In this document: piece after piece, positions 55,485-64,000 of the stretch | Layout: every line of letters starts with the position of its first letter | Numbering within the stretch: the stretch's first letter is position 1 | Made by a program: the position numbers and the translations under genes | Assembly (NCBI RefSeq): GCF_013112245.1 | Contig: NZ_WVRN01000001.1 | Location: forward strand, 3,414,501 to 3,478,500 | Direction: 5' to 3' | Length of the DNA: 64,000 nucleotides | Origin: Ruegeria sp. HKCCD4315 | GTDB taxonomy: Bacteria; Pseudomonadota; Alphaproteobacteria; Rhodobacterales; Rhodobacteraceae | The notes under the pieces: generated by a model | Told to the model about the DNA's origin: nothing | The model's database searches: none | What the model saw: only the letters and a program-made list of their open reading frames with translations

Positions 55485-56518
55485 TTGCCACGCTCCGGTC
55501 GCTTTTTCTGGTGGGTGCAATGACCGCCGCCAGCGCTGCCGGAGCCGAGGCAACGCGATCCATTCTGTCGTTTGACGATCTTCAGGGCTGGGCCGAAGAT
55601 GACCACGGCGCGGCCCTTTCCGTTTTTCTGAATACTTGTGGCGATCTGAAGGACCCGGACTGGCGTGCATTATGCGGAGTTGCCGGGACATATGAAGCGG
55701 ATGCTGCGCGAGCGTTTTTTGAACTCTTTTTTCGCCCCGTGTTGGTCGAGGATGGCAAAGACGCCTTGTTCACGGGGTATTTTGAACCCGAACTTGATGG
55801 TGCGCGCAGCCGGACTGATCGTTTCAAGTACCCCATTTACAAGATGCCCCCCGAAGCGCGAGATGGGCCATGGCTCAGCCGTCGGGAAATCCTGACTGGT
55901 GATGTGATGCAGGGTCGCGGGCTTGAAATTGCTTGGGTCGATGACCCGGTCGAGCTGTTTTTCCTGCAAATTCAGGGTTCGGGACGTGTGCGGCTGCCCG
56001 ATGGTGGTGCCTTGCGTGTGGGATACGGGGGCGCAAACGGTCATCCGTACAGATCCATCGGTGTCGAACTGGTTCGGCGCGGGATTTTAGGCGCGCATGA
56101 GGTCAGTGCTCAGATGATCCGGGCGTGGGTGCGCAAGAACCCTGAGGCCGGTGCCGAGCTGCTGTTCCACAATCCTTCCTATGTTTTCTTTCGTGAAGTC
56201 TCGCGCGTTGCGCCCGAACTTGGGCCATTGGGGGCCATGAACCGATCGATTACAACGATGCGCAGCATTGCGGCGGATCCGGCCTATACGCCATTGGGGG
56301 CGCCGGTCTGGGTTGAGAAGGACGGCAAAAACCCGATGCGTCGCCTGATGATCGCGCAGGACACTGGGGCCGCCATCAAGGGTGCCCAGCGGGCAGACAT
56401 CTTTTTCGGAACGGGTGACGAAGCCGGGCAAGCTGCGGGCAGGTTAAAAGATCCGGGTCGGATGGTCGTTTTGTTGCCGATTCAGCGGGCCTATGCCCTG
56501 CTGCCGGACGAATTCTGA
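55481..56518 (+). CDS. mltA: MltA family lytic murein transglycosylase
   Basis: A 345-residue exported enzyme that cuts peptidoglycan glycan strands to 1,6-anhydro products. The N-terminus MIATLRSLFLVGAMTAASAAGAEA is a signal peptide without a lipobox cysteine at the cleavage site. The GYFEPELDGAR stretch, FFLQIQGSGRVRLPDGG and the C-terminal 3D domain (IAQDTGAAIKGAQRADIFFGTG) are present. It shares its stop region with the Smr gene (one-base overlap). Confidence 0.9.
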   Translation: MIATLRSLFLVGAMTAASAAGAEATRSILSFDDLQGWAEDDHGAALSVFLNTCGDLKDPDWRALCGVAGTYEADAARAFFELFFRPVLVEDGKDALFTGYFEPELDGARSRTDRFKYPIYKMPPEARDGPWLSRREILTGDVMQGRGLEIAWVDDPVELFFLQIQGSGRVRLPDGGALRVGYGGANGHPYRSIGVELVRRGILGAHEVSAQMIRAWVRKNPEAGAELLFHNPSYVFFREVSRVAPELGPLGAMNRSITTMRSIAADPAYTPLGAPVWVEKDGKNPMRRLMIAQDTGAAIKGAQRADIFFGTGDEAGQAAGRLKDPGRMVVLLPIQRAYALLPDEF

Positions 56519-57105
56519 TGACCCGGCGCAAACTGACGACTGAAGAGATCGAGCTTTGGCGCAAGGTCGCCAAACAAGCCGAACGGATGCATCCGGAAAT
56601 TCCACAGACGGTGCATCCGACCTCATTGCCGAAACCCAAGCCGAAAAAAACGCCGAGACCTCGGTTCGAAGCGTTTGAAATTGGTGAGACTCATCAGACA
56701 AAACCTAAGCCAAATGATTTGAAGCCATCGGTCACAGATGCGCTGCGCAGAACGCCGGTTCAGATGGACAACAAAGCTTTTGGCCGAATGAAGCGCGGTA
56801 AGCTCAAACCGGAAAGCAAACTGGACTTGCACGGCATGCGGGTCGACACGGCGCATCCCGCGCTGATCCGTTTTGTCCTGACAGCGCAGGCACAAGGCAA
56901 ACGGTTGGTTTTGGTTGTGACCGGCAAAGGAAAGGATCGGGACGAACCGGGCCCGATTCCGACCCCACGCGGAGTACTCCGAAATCAGGTGCCGCATTGG
57001 CTGACCATTCCGCCACTGGCGCAGGCGGTGATGCAGGTTACGCCCGCCCACATAAGCCATGGTGGGGATGGAGCTTATTACGTTTACTTGCGGCGTCTTC
57101 GCTAA
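56518..57105 (+). CDS. Smr domain endonuclease-like protein
   Basis: A 195-residue protein. After a basic, Lys/Pro-rich first half, the C-terminal ~85 residues form an Smr domain: LDLHGM (LDxHG), VLVVTGKGKD (TGKG) and the LRNQVPHWL stretch. Smr domains nick DNA or RNA; MutS2-free Smr proteins of this kind are common in proteobacteria, and their targets are unknown. It follows mltA in one operon and its stop overlaps the opposing MFS gene by four bases. Confidence 0.87.
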   Translation: MTRRKLTTEEIELWRKVAKQAERMHPEIPQTVHPTSLPKPKPKKTPRPRFEAFEIGETHQTKPKPNDLKPSVTDALRRTPVQMDNKAFGRMKRGKLKPESKLDLHGMRVDTAHPALIRFVLTAQAQGKRLVLVVTGKGKDRDEPGPIPTPRGVLRNQVPHWLTIPPLAQAVMQVTPAHISHGGDGAYYVYLRRLR

Positions 57106-58322
57106 AGGGATCGTGCCGCACGGGTTACACCAACACGGACCAGCGTGCAGACCAGAACAAAAAATCCTCCGGTCCACAGGAACTGAGTATCCAACGAAAC
57201 GCCCCAATCGATCAGCACTCCGGTCAGACCCGGACCGATCGCCGAACCCAGAACCATGACCGCTGTTGCCATCGCTTTGATCGCACCGATGTGTCGGGTG
57301 CCGTAGAACTCGGCCCAGAAGGCGCTGGGCAACGTGCTGTTTGCCCCGGCGGTGAGCGCCAGAAGAACCAGCCCAAGCGTCGCCCCGGCAATCGAGGTCG
57401 TCAGGGCAAGAGTCACAAAACCCAGCGCAATCGGCAGCTGGTAATAGGGTATCATCCGTGCTGTGCCCCATTTGTCCAACGCCCAGCCGGCCGCAAACAT
57501 CGAAAGCAGCGATACCCCGGTATAAACGGGAAACAAGGCGACCAATTGGATATGAGCCCATCCTTTCACTTCAGCCAAATGGACCTGATGAAAAAAGAAG
57601 GCCGTGACAAAAGCCGACGGCCCAAGGACGGCGGGCGCCATAAACCAGAACAACGGGTGTTTCAGCGCATCACGTCGTGTCCAGTGACGGCCTTGCATAC
57701 CGGTGGCTGAATATTCGCTGGCAAGGCTTTGCGGGGTGCGTTCTTCCCTGAGAAGGCGCATCAGAATTGGAATACCCAGCAAAACGATAATGGCTGCAAG
57801 CCCCCACAGCCACCGCCAGTCCAGAAACACCATGGCGGTGACAAATGCCAGCGGCAGCAGCGCCTCTCCGATCGCGTACCCGACCGAAGCAATGGACAAG
57901 GCCTTGCCCCGTGTTGCGGTGAACCAACGGGCCATTGCAACCATCGCAAGATGGGTGCTCATGCCTTGCCCAAACAGGCGCAAAAGAAAGATCACCGCGG
58001 GCAGCAGCAATACCCAGCTGTTCAGCGACATGGCCAGTGCCGCCAACGCCAACCCGGCCAGAACCACAGGTCCCAACATTCGGACGCGGAAAACATCTGT
58101 CAGCCCGCCCGCCCAGATCATCACCAGTGCTGCTACGAGCGTGCCCAGAGAATACAACCCACCCCAGGCCCCGTGGCTGAGGCCGTAAGCAGTGCGAATT
58201 TCACCGGCAAAGACCGAGATAAAGAAGGTCTGCCCAAAACTGGACAGGAAGGTCAGCAGGACTCCGGCTCCCAACCACGCCGCATTGTCAGTTAGAAACC
58301 GACGCAGATTAAACTGCGTCAC
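57102..58322 (-). CDS. MFS transporter
   Basis: A 406-residue inner-membrane carrier with about twelve helices. Loop 2-3 contains an MFS-A-like GGLTDVFRVRMLG, and helix 5 follows RWFTATRGKALSIASVGYAIGEALLPL. The C-terminal half begins near KHPLFWFMAPAVLGPSAF. The overall pattern resembles the oxalate/formate-like or monocarboxylate MFS carriers, but the substrate cannot be assigned. It overlaps the upstream hydrolase gene by four bases. Confidence 0.85.
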   Translation of the reverse strand: MTQFNLRRFLTDNAAWLGAGVLLTFLSSFGQTFFISVFAGEIRTAYGLSHGAWGGLYSLGTLVAALVMIWAGGLTDVFRVRMLGPVVLAGLALAALAMSLNSWVLLLPAVIFLLRLFGQGMSTHLAMVAMARWFTATRGKALSIASVGYAIGEALLPLAFVTAMVFLDWRWLWGLAAIIVLLGIPILMRLLREERTPQSLASEYSATGMQGRHWTRRDALKHPLFWFMAPAVLGPSAFVTAFFFHQVHLAEVKGWAHIQLVALFPVYTGVSLLSMFAAGWALDKWGTARMIPYYQLPIALGFVTLALTTSIAGATLGLVLLALTAGANSTLPSAFWAEFYGTRHIGAIKAMATAVMVLGSAIGPGLTGVLIDWGVSLDTQFLWTGGFFVLVCTLVRVGVTRAARSL

Positions 58323-59419
58323 GGTGTGGTCACCTCGGCCTGTCCGGTTTCGGTCAATACAATTTCAGTGGCGCCATCGGGATTGCGTTCGCTGGGCGGC
58401 ACGAGAATATCGATGGCCTGCCGATCTTCGCGCCCGAACGTGCTGTTGATGCGCCGCAACGAGCTGAGGATCGACAGCAGCGCCGGAGAGGTTGCGGCGA
58501 CGAAATGCGAGGACGCAGCATCGCTGTTGAAAGCGGTGGTATCGATCACGCTGATCGGGAATTCTTCAAGCGAGGTGATCGAGCTGATGTTTCCAAGCCT
58601 TTCACCCTCATCAGTGCCGCGCAGACGAGCCGAGATATTCAGGATTTTGTCCTTTTGGGATACCATAACAAGAAACGGGTCGGGTGGATTGTCGATGCGT
58701 TTCATTTGCGAGCGAAACAGATCCAGATCCAGATCCGGTGAGATCAGCACGACACCTTCGAGGTTTCTTTTCGCCCACCCGGGTTCCTGCAGCTCAGCTT
58801 GTCGCATCATTTCCATCGACAAGGCGCCGCCCATGGAATGTGCAACCAGAATAACGCGCTTTACGCCCATGGCCTTGAGTTCGCGGATGGTCTGCTCCAG
58901 CCCGTCGCGGGCGAACAGCATGCTGTCCAGGTCATAGGCATACCCATAGCCGGTTGCTCGGCTAGGCCATGAATACACCAGCGTCGATCCCGGAAGACCG
59001 ATGTCATGGGTCAGTTGAGCGGCGCGGAAGATCGTTTCGGTCTGAGTCGAGTTATAGCCGTGTACAAAAATCGTAACGTCGTCCTGACCGCGCAGGTGTT
59101 CGCGCAGACCTTGCGGGCCGTTCAACTCTGTCACGCCTGTCAGAACAAATTCTTTCTGCGGGTTGGGGTTTGCATATGAGAATTTAAGCGTACCCGGAGT
59201 ATGTGTCGGCGGAATGGAAACAGTCGTTTCCAGAAACTGGAGCGACTCGCCACGCCGGAATCCATAAGATCCATCGACTTCGCGCGCTCGGGTCGTACTG
59301 GCAAAAATCGTTTCAGGTGTACCAACAGCCACAGCCGATGGAACAATTTCGGACACAGTCCGATCAACACAGGCGCTCAGCGAAAGGGACAAGAGTAAGA
59401 CGATGAAATAGCGCAGCAC
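58319..59419 (-). CDS. Lipoprotein alpha/beta hydrolase (DUF900 type)
   Basis: A 366-residue protein with a lipoprotein signal (MLRYFIVLLLSLSLSACVD; lipobox LSAC). The serine-hydrolase motif is VAHSMGGAL (G-x-S-x-G variant), FVHGYNSTQTETIFR is the oxyanion region, and YSWPSRATGYGYAYD is typical of DUF900 hydrolases. The substrate is unknown; a periplasmic or outer-membrane esterase role is likely. It is the first gene of a two-gene unit with the MFS carrier. Confidence 0.86.
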   Translation of the reverse strand: MLRYFIVLLLSLSLSACVDRTVSEIVPSAVAVGTPETIFASTTRAREVDGSYGFRRGESLQFLETTVSIPPTHTPGTLKFSYANPNPQKEFVLTGVTELNGPQGLREHLRGQDDVTIFVHGYNSTQTETIFRAAQLTHDIGLPGSTLVYSWPSRATGYGYAYDLDSMLFARDGLEQTIRELKAMGVKRVILVAHSMGGALSMEMMRQAELQEPGWAKRNLEGVVLISPDLDLDLFRSQMKRIDNPPDPFLVMVSQKDKILNISARLRGTDEGERLGNISSITSLEEFPISVIDTTAFNSDAASSHFVAATSPALLSILSSLRRINSTFGREDRQAIDILVPPSERNPDGATEIVLTETGQAEVTTP

Positions 59420-59517
59420 GTGCCAGCCCTCGGGTTGAATCGTGCTTACGCTATCTTATTCTCGCTCAGCGTCCAGCGTCGAACGTCTGAAAGAGCGGCA
59501 AAAAACGGCTGGCCCTG

Positions 59518-60825
59518 TTACAAAACGTAGCGGCTCAGGTCTGCGGACTTGGTCAATTCACCAAGATTGTCACTGACGAATTGCGCATCGACAGTGATCT
59601 CTGTTCCGGCCTTGTCCGGTGCAGCAAATGAGAGGTCTTCGAACACGCGCTCCATCACCGTGTAAAGCCGCCGCGCGCCGATATTTTCAACGCTCTGGTT
59701 CACGTCTGCAGCAATCCTAGCCAGTGCGGCAATGCCGTCTTCAGTAAAGCTGACCGTGACCTCTTCGGTCCCCATCAGGGCGGTGTACTGTCTGGTCAGG
59801 GCGTTGTCGGTTTCGGTTAGAATGCGCACGAAGTCCTCTTCGGTGAGCGCACGCAGTTCAACGCGGATGGGCAGACGGCCCTGCAGTTCTGGCAGAAGGT
59901 CCGAAGGTTTGGCGATGTGGAACGCGCCTGAGGCGATGAACAGGATATGGTCGGTTTTTACCGGGCCGTGTTTGGTGCTGACGGTGGTGCCTTCGATCAG
60001 AGGTAGCAGGTCGCGCTGCACCCCTTCGCGGCTGACATCGCCACCGCGCGCGTCCGAACGGGCGCAGACCTTGTCGATCTCATCAAGGAAAACGATCCCG
60101 TTTTGCTCGACCGCCTCGAGGGCAACCCGATTGACGGTTTCGTCATCCAGCAGCTTGTCGGCCTCTTCTCCGATCAGCGCGTCATAGCTTTCAGCGACCG
60201 TCATGCGTTTCTTAACGGTTCGTCCGCCAAACGCTTTACCGAAAATGTCACCCAGATTCATCATGCCCATCTGACTGCCCGGCTGACCGGGAATGTCGAA
60301 CATCGGCATCGGGTTTGAAGTGTCGGAGAGCTCCAGCTCGATCACCGTGTCATCCAGTTCTCCGGCTTTCAGTTTCTTGCGAAACATCTCGCGCGTGCCT
60401 TCGCGGGCGTCTTCGCCTGCTATTGCGGCAATCACGCGATCTTCGGCGGCCTGATGCGCGCGCGCCTTAACATCCTCTCGCATGTATTCGCGGGTTTGGA
60501 CAATGGCTGCATCCGCCAGATCACGAACGATTTGCTCGACATCTCGACCGACATAACCAACCTCGGTGAACTTTGTGGCCTCGACCTTGATAAAGGGCGC
60601 ACGGGCCAGTTTGGCCAGACGTCGGCTGATCTCGGTCTTGCCGACACCGGTCGGGCCGATCATGAGAATGTTCTTGGGGTAGACTTCGTCCCGAATGTCG
60701 TCCGCCAGCTGTTTGCGCCGCCAACGATTACGCAAGGCAACGGCCACCGCTCGTTTGGCATCCTTCTGGCCAATAATAAAGCGGTCCAGTTCCGAGACAA
60801 TCTCGCGCGGGGTCAGGTCGGTCAT
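59518..60825 (-). CDS. hslU: HslU, ATPase subunit of the HslUV protease
   Basis: A 435-residue AAA+ unfoldase. The start [35 protein letters not shown], Walker [10 protein letters not shown], the pore loop GYVGRD, Walker [11 protein letters not shown] and the I-domain insertion are all present, and the C-terminus ends DLSRYVL, which docks on HslV. It is normally encoded directly after hslV; here 2.0 kb with two opposite-strand genes separates the pair. Confidence 0.94.
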   Translation of the reverse strand: MTDLTPREIVSELDRFIIGQKDAKRAVAVALRNRWRRKQLADDIRDEVYPKNILMIGPTGVGKTEISRRLAKLARAPFIKVEATKFTEVGYVGRDVEQIVRDLADAAIVQTREYMREDVKARAHQAAEDRVIAAIAGEDAREGTREMFRKKLKAGELDDTVIELELSDTSNPMPMFDIPGQPGSQMGMMNLGDIFGKAFGGRTVKKRMTVAESYDALIGEEADKLLDDETVNRVALEAVEQNGIVFLDEIDKVCARSDARGGDVSREGVQRDLLPLIEGTTVSTKHGPVKTDHILFIASGAFHIAKPSDLLPELQGRLPIRVELRALTEEDFVRILTETDNALTRQYTALMGTEEVTVSFTEDGIAALARIAADVNQSVENIGARRLYTVMERVFEDLSFAAPDKAGTEITVDAQFVSDNLGELTKSADLSRYVL

Positions 60826-61023
60826 GTGTATTCAATCCGGTTGTTTCGAAACGGAACCTAATCATAAGACGGGAAAACACAAGCTGATCACGGAAAACTC
60901 ACGCCAACTCACGGGGTGCACACGGAAATTCGTGCCGATGTGAATCGCCATGGGTGCAGCACGTACGGCATAGTTTTTGCGACGGGCAAACCTGCCTGCA
61001 TCTATCAATGGAGATATCAAATC

Positions 61024-61425
61024 ATGATGACTCGTCGATCGCTTTTTGTGAAAGCTGCTGCCACGGGCGCAGCGCTCACCCTGGCCGGTACCACCACTGC
61101 CCTGGCCGGCGGCGCCAAAAAGAAAGGCTCGTTCGAGGGTCGCTCGAACCACATCACCACCGGTTCGGTGAAACTGGTCAAGGATGGCGACCGTTATATC
61201 GTTGAACTGGGCGAGGATTTCTCGCTGGACAACGGCCCCGACCCGCGTGTCGCATTTGGTAAGGATGGCAAATATGCCCCCGACAGCAAACTGGGCGCAC
61301 TGCTGCACCTAACCGGCAAGCAATCTTATGCCGTGCCGCCGACCATGGATGTGTCGGGTTACAACGAAGTGTACATCTGGTGCGAAGTCGCCGGTGTGCC
61401 GCTGGGCGTTGCATCACTGAAGTAA
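61024..61425 (+). CDS. Exported DM13-domain protein
   Basis: A 133-residue protein from MMTRRSLFVKAAATGAALTLAG, a twin-arginine-like signal peptide ending near ALAGG. The mature part is one DM13 domain (SFEGRSNHITTGSVKLV ... YNEVYIWCEVAGVPLGVASLK) with its conserved Trp-Cys. DM13 domains are proposed to have redox or electron-transfer roles, which is unproven. The frame extends upstream to 60916 without similarity. It is inserted between hslU and hslV on the opposite strand. Confidence 0.83.
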   Translation: MMTRRSLFVKAAATGAALTLAGTTTALAGGAKKKGSFEGRSNHITTGSVKLVKDGDRYIVELGEDFSLDNGPDPRVAFGKDGKYAPDSKLGALLHLTGKQSYAVPPTMDVSGYNEVYIWCEVAGVPLGVASLK

Positions 61426-61433
61426 CCACTCAG

Positions 61434-61462
61434 GTCAGAGGCCGACCCCCCCGGCCTCTGAC
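61434..61462 (+). terminator. Perfect 11-bp hairpin after the DM13 gene
   Basis: GTCAGAGGCCG (61434-61444) pairs perfectly with CGGCCTCTGAC (61452-61462) around ACCCCCC, nine bases after the stop codon. There is no T tract, so termination strength is uncertain. Confidence 0.5.
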
Positions 61463-61634
61463 ACGGCTTAACAGCGTTTCGGCTTTAACTTGCGACGTGA
61501 ATACCCTGCCATTCTTCAAGCGTTCTCAGGACATTCGCGCCGCAGGATTATTCAGACAAAACCCGAAACGCTTTAGGTAACAGAGCAACTGTCTGTTACA
61601 CTTGCCCCAAGGTATTGGAACCGGGGGCGTTTTT

Positions 61635-62876
61635 ATGACCAAGATTGCCAAGATCACCTTATTGTTCGTGGTATTTGTCGACCTGATCGGGCAAGGTCTG
61701 GTCTTTCCAATCATCAACTCGCTCATCATGGAGACCAAGTCCGGGTTCCTGCCGGACAGCACACCAGTGGGGCGACGCCACTTTTATTATGGCCTCGTGA
61801 TTGGATGTTTCTTCCTGTCCTGGTTTCTTGGGGTCGTTTACGTCTCGAAGGTCTCGGATTCTATCGGGCGCAAGAACGCGCTGTTGGTCTGTCTGGGTGG
61901 AGCACTGATCGGTTATGCGCTGACCATCGCGGCGCTTTACATGAATAGCCTGTTGCTGCTGATCGTCGGGCGCTCGATCACCGGGTTCACGGCTGGCAAT
62001 CAGCCCATCGCGCAGGCGGCGATGATTGATGGCAGCACCGATGCGGCCGACCGCGACCGCAACATGGGCTATATCGTGACTGGCGTCAGCTTTGGTCTGG
62101 TGGGCGGCCCGATTATCGGAGCGGTCCTGTCCGACGCGGCCTTGTTGGGCAGTTACGCAACCCTGAAAACCCCGTTCTACGGCGCATTTGTTCTGGTTCT
62201 GATTGCCATCTTCCTGGTCACAACCTTCTTCAAGGACACCCGGACCGAGCGCGAACCCTTTGTATTCCGCCCACGTGATATCACCGACAGCCTGATCGCC
62301 GTGCGTGGGCATCCGATGGTTCTGAAAATCCTGCCGGTTTACGCATTCTTCATGATCGCCAACGTCACTTTCTATGTTTTCGTCGACAACTTTCTGACGA
62401 GCGCATTTGGATACGGTGTGATCGGTGGCAGCATGGCCATGGTGGTGATCGGCTTTGCGCTGGCGTTCTCGAGCACTTTCCTCGTCAAGCCCGCGCAAGA
62501 ACGTTTCAGCAAACACCAGATCATCTATACGTCTCTCATCGTGATGGTGATTTGCGGCCTGGCCTTTGCCTTCAGCCCCAGCGGTGTGCTCAGCTATGTG
62601 CCGGTCTTCTTCTTTTACTTCCTGTTCGGTGTCGCATATCCAACCATGCTGGGCCTGTTCTCGTCCAGCGTCAGTGAGACGGACCAAGGCTGGGTCATGG
62701 GCGTGACCACGGCGGTCTTCTGTCTGGCGGGTGGGATTATGTCCCTGATCGGCGGCGGGTTGATGAGCATCGACATCCGCGTGCCTTACTACATCGTGGT
62801 CATCGCTGCGATCTTCGGCCTGATCGGAATGCACCGTCGCTGGAAAGGGAAAGAGATCAAGGCATTGTTAGCCTGA
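61635..62876 (+). CDS. MFS transporter, TetA-like
   Basis: A 413-residue carrier with about twelve helices. The start [28 protein letters not shown] and loop 2-3 motif [14 protein letters not shown] (MFS motif A) resemble tetracycline/multidrug efflux carriers, and [21 protein letters not shown] (motif B region) and [16 protein letters not shown] (motif C, antiporter signature) support export by proton antiport. The substrate is unknown. I start at ATG 61635 rather than 61602. Its end overlaps the end of hslV by nine bases. Confidence 0.86.
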   Translation: MTKIAKITLLFVVFVDLIGQGLVFPIINSLIMETKSGFLPDSTPVGRRHFYYGLVIGCFFLSWFLGVVYVSKVSDSIGRKNALLVCLGGALIGYALTIAALYMNSLLLLIVGRSITGFTAGNQPIAQAAMIDGSTDAADRDRNMGYIVTGVSFGLVGGPIIGAVLSDAALLGSYATLKTPFYGAFVLVLIAIFLVTTFFKDTRTEREPFVFRPRDITDSLIAVRGHPMVLKILPVYAFFMIANVTFYVFVDNFLTSAFGYGVIGGSMAMVVIGFALAFSSTFLVKPAQERFSKHQIIYTSLIVMVICGLAFAFSPSGVLSYVPVFFFYFLFGVAYPTMLGLFSSSVSETDQGWVMGVTTAVFCLAGGIMSLIGGGLMSIDIRVPYYIVVIAAIFGLIGMHRRWKGKEIKALLA

Positions 62877-63425
62877 AATGGTTTCAACCGTCAGATTGCC
62901 GTTTGTATAAACGCAAATATCGGCGGCAATCGCCATGGCTTTGCGCGCTACCTGCTCGGCTTCTTTGTCGCTGTCCATCATCGCGCGGGCCGCGGCTAGT
63001 GCAAAGTTCCCGCCCGATCCGATGGCCGCCACGTTGTGCTCAGGCTCCAGCACGTCCCCTGCCCCAGTGATGACCAGCAAATCCTTGCCGTCGGTGACGA
63101 TCAGCATCGCCTCAAGCTTTTGTAGGTATTTGTCGGTGCGCCAGTCCTTGGCCAGTTCGACCGAAGCGCGGGCCAGTTGGCCGGGTGTGGCCTCAAGCTT
63201 GGCTTCCAAACGTTCCAGCAGTGTGAAAGCATCTGCGGTCGATCCGGCAAAACCTGCCACAACCTCGAATCCGCCGGGCGACAAACGGCGTACTTTGCGG
63301 GCCGTTCCCTTGATCACGGTCTGACCAAGGCTGACCTGACCATCACCGGCTATGACAACCTGACCGTTCTTTTTGACGCCAATGATCGTCGTGCCGTGCC
63401 AACCGGGAAAGTCGTTATCTGCCAT
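62868..63425 (-). CDS. hslV: HslV, peptidase subunit of the HslUV protease
   Basis: About 185 residues. The propeptide [11 protein letters not shown] is followed by the N-terminal nucleophile threonine ([29 protein letters not shown]), as in other Thr proteases of this family. The [17 protein letters not shown] and [13 protein letters not shown] blocks complete it. I start at ATG 63425; the frame to 63500 covers the promoter region. HslU lies 2 kb downstream, beyond two opposite-strand genes. Confidence 0.94.
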   Translation of the reverse strand: MADNDFPGWHGTTIIGVKKNGQVVIAGDGQVSLGQTVIKGTARKVRRLSPGGFEVVAGFAGSTADAFTLLERLEAKLEATPGQLARASVELAKDWRTDKYLQKLEAMLIVTDGKDLLVITGAGDVLEPEHNVAAIGSGGNFALAAARAMMDSDKEAEQVARKAMAIAADICVYTNGNLTVETISG

Positions 63426-63451
63426 GATCGTCTCCGTTTTCGCTGGCGGTA

Positions 63452-63480
63452 TATATGGGCCGGGTAAGGTGTTGGCGCAA
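63452..63480 (-). promoter_or_regulatory. Candidate heat-shock (RpoH-type) promoter of hslV
   Basis: On the minus strand TTGCGCC (63474-63480) and CCCATATA (63452-63459) are 14 bases apart and about 27 bases before the hslV ATG. The -10 part resembles the sigma-32 consensus CCCCATnT; the -35 part is only partial. Confidence 0.35.
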
Positions 63481-63622
63481 CCCGTTCTTAAAGTGCCCAA
63501 AAGATATGCAGAAAATGCAATCCGGGGTTACCAGACCAGCAATTGTGAGTCCAAGCGCGCGGGACTACATGAGGCTTACAACCGACAACGGGTCGGCTGT
63601 TTCACATCTAAGGACTGCGCAC

Positions 63623-63817
63623 ATGGCAACCACAGCTAACATTCATGCGCCGCTCGGAGCAGCTACCATCCTGCACGTGGCGGACGCGTTCTCAAACGTC
63701 GTCAAATCTGTTGCGAAATGGAACGACGCACGTAAAACACGGAACCTTCTGTCGGAGCTCAGCGACGCACAGCTGGAAGACATCGGTCTGACCCGCGAAA
63801 GCATCGCAAATATCTGA
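63623..63817 (+). CDS. DUF1127 small protein
   Basis: A 64-residue protein ending in the DUF1127 motif WNDARKTRNLLSELSDAQLEDIGLTRESI. The ATG at 63623 has AAGGA ten bases upstream; the longer frame to 63455 runs through the hslV promoter. Small DUF1127 proteins in alphaproteobacteria are linked to phosphate, stress and RNA regulation, but this N-terminal region is not diagnostic. It is monocistronic, with its own terminator. Confidence 0.88.
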   Translation: MATTANIHAPLGAATILHVADAFSNVVKSVAKWNDARKTRNLLSELSDAQLEDIGLTRESIANI

Positions 63818-63845
63818 TCCTTCGTCTGGATTACCGAATTGGAAC

Positions 63846-63873
63846 AGCCGCCCGGAACCCCGAGCGGCTTTTT
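63846..63873 (+). terminator. Intrinsic terminator of the DUF1127 gene
   Basis: AGCCGC (63846-63851) pairs with GCGGCT (63864-63869), with further CCGG/CCCCG pairing possible in the loop, followed directly by TTTTTCTTT. It lies 28 bases after the stop codon. Confidence 0.8.
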
Positions 63874-63878
63874 CTTTG

Positions 63879-64000
63879 TCAGCTTTGTACGTATTTCCCC
63901 GACAAGTCGGGTAGAAATGCTTCGACCGCTGCGGTTGCAACCACGTGTTTAGTGCCGGCCTCGTTATCCATCACGTCCAGCCCGCCTTTGACCGCGCGTA
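63879..64000 (-). CDS. 3' end of an unidentified gene (partial)
   Basis: On the minus strand, 39 codons run in from the window edge to a TGA at 63879-63881. The C-terminus reads VKGGLDVMDNEAGTKHVV, then ATAAVEAFLPDLSGKYVQS. The open frame and codon use look like real coding sequence, but I do not recognise the family. Its stop lies six bases after the T tract of the DUF1127 terminator. Confidence 0.55.
   Translation of the reverse strand, partial: RAVKGGLDVMDNEAGTKHVVATAAVEAFLPDLSGKYVQS

Noticed and set aside
56623..57561. 312-codon open frame opposite the Smr gene and running into the MFS gene
   Set aside because: It spans parts of two convincing genes in other frames; composition is typical of a shadow.
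61659..62834. 391-codon open frame opposite the TetA-like MFS gene
   Set aside because: Its translation is rich in His, Gln, Arg and Asp in a pattern expected from the antisense of membrane-helix codons; no motif was seen.
1..64000. Search for CRISPR arrays, insertion sequences, prophage or toxin-antitoxin genes
   Set aside because: No regularly spaced repeats, transposase, integrase or phage-structural motifs were seen; the window is core chromosome plus the accessory clusters listed.

Overview
The window reads as chromosomal DNA of a Roseobacter-group alphaproteobacterium (Rhodobacterales, Ruegeria-like). The reasons are the GC-rich dense coding, the alphaproteobacterial order parB-parA-rsmG-mnmG-mnmE-rho-hemJ facing maf-aroE-coaE-dnaQ, a NavBac-type sodium channel of the kind known from marine roseobacters, a 751-residue MaeB, and a short DUF1127 gene. 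This assignment rests on gene content and recalled family features; no database search was run. I see no tRNA, rRNA, CRISPR array, insertion sequence or prophage.

Layout. 0-7.3 kb: a surface-polysaccharide cluster with a KdsB-like cytidylyltransferase, GalE, two paralogous family-2 glycosyltransferases, a GT14-like glycosyltransferase and a sulfotransferase that seems to carry two sulfotransferase-like halves. 7.3-23.1 kb: mixed core genes (L,D-transpeptidase, sodium channel, RNA methyltransferase, a pair of ABC exporters, cca, two NUDIX enzymes, Hsp33, a response regulator/PP2C phosphatase with a nearby Hpt protein, ilvA, argG, an SCP2 protein). 23.1-31.7 kb: a tightly overlapped seven-gene catabolic operon on the minus strand (Rieske oxygenase, choline-sulfatase-type sulfatase, SDR, BKACE, PatD-like aldehyde dehydrogenase, SDR, carnitine-dehydrogenase-like enzyme), preceded by a GATase1/AraC regulator. 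This is the most interesting metabolic system in the window. 31.9-43.1 kb: msrA, ribokinase, maeB, mutS, grpE-hrcA, rph-rdgB-hemW.

43.1-53.6 kb is very probably the chromosome origin region. parB, parA, rsmG, mnmG, mnmE, rho and hemJ run leftward and maf, aroE, coaE and dnaQ run rightward. They are separated by the only non-coding gap above 300 bases (50495-50901). That gap holds AT-rich stretches, several DnaA-box-like sequences and two GANTC sites. Two perfect 16-bp parS palindromes (TGTTTCACGTGAAACA) lie inside the starts of mnmG and rsmG, 3-5 kb away, and would be bound by the ParB encoded next door.

53.6-64 kb: secB, fxsA, a Tim44-like protein, mltA, an Smr protein, an MFS transporter, a lipoprotein alpha/beta hydrolase, and the HslUV protease. 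Its two subunit genes are separated by a DM13-domain gene and an MFS gene of opposite orientation. A DUF1127 gene with an intrinsic terminator and a truncated gene close the window.
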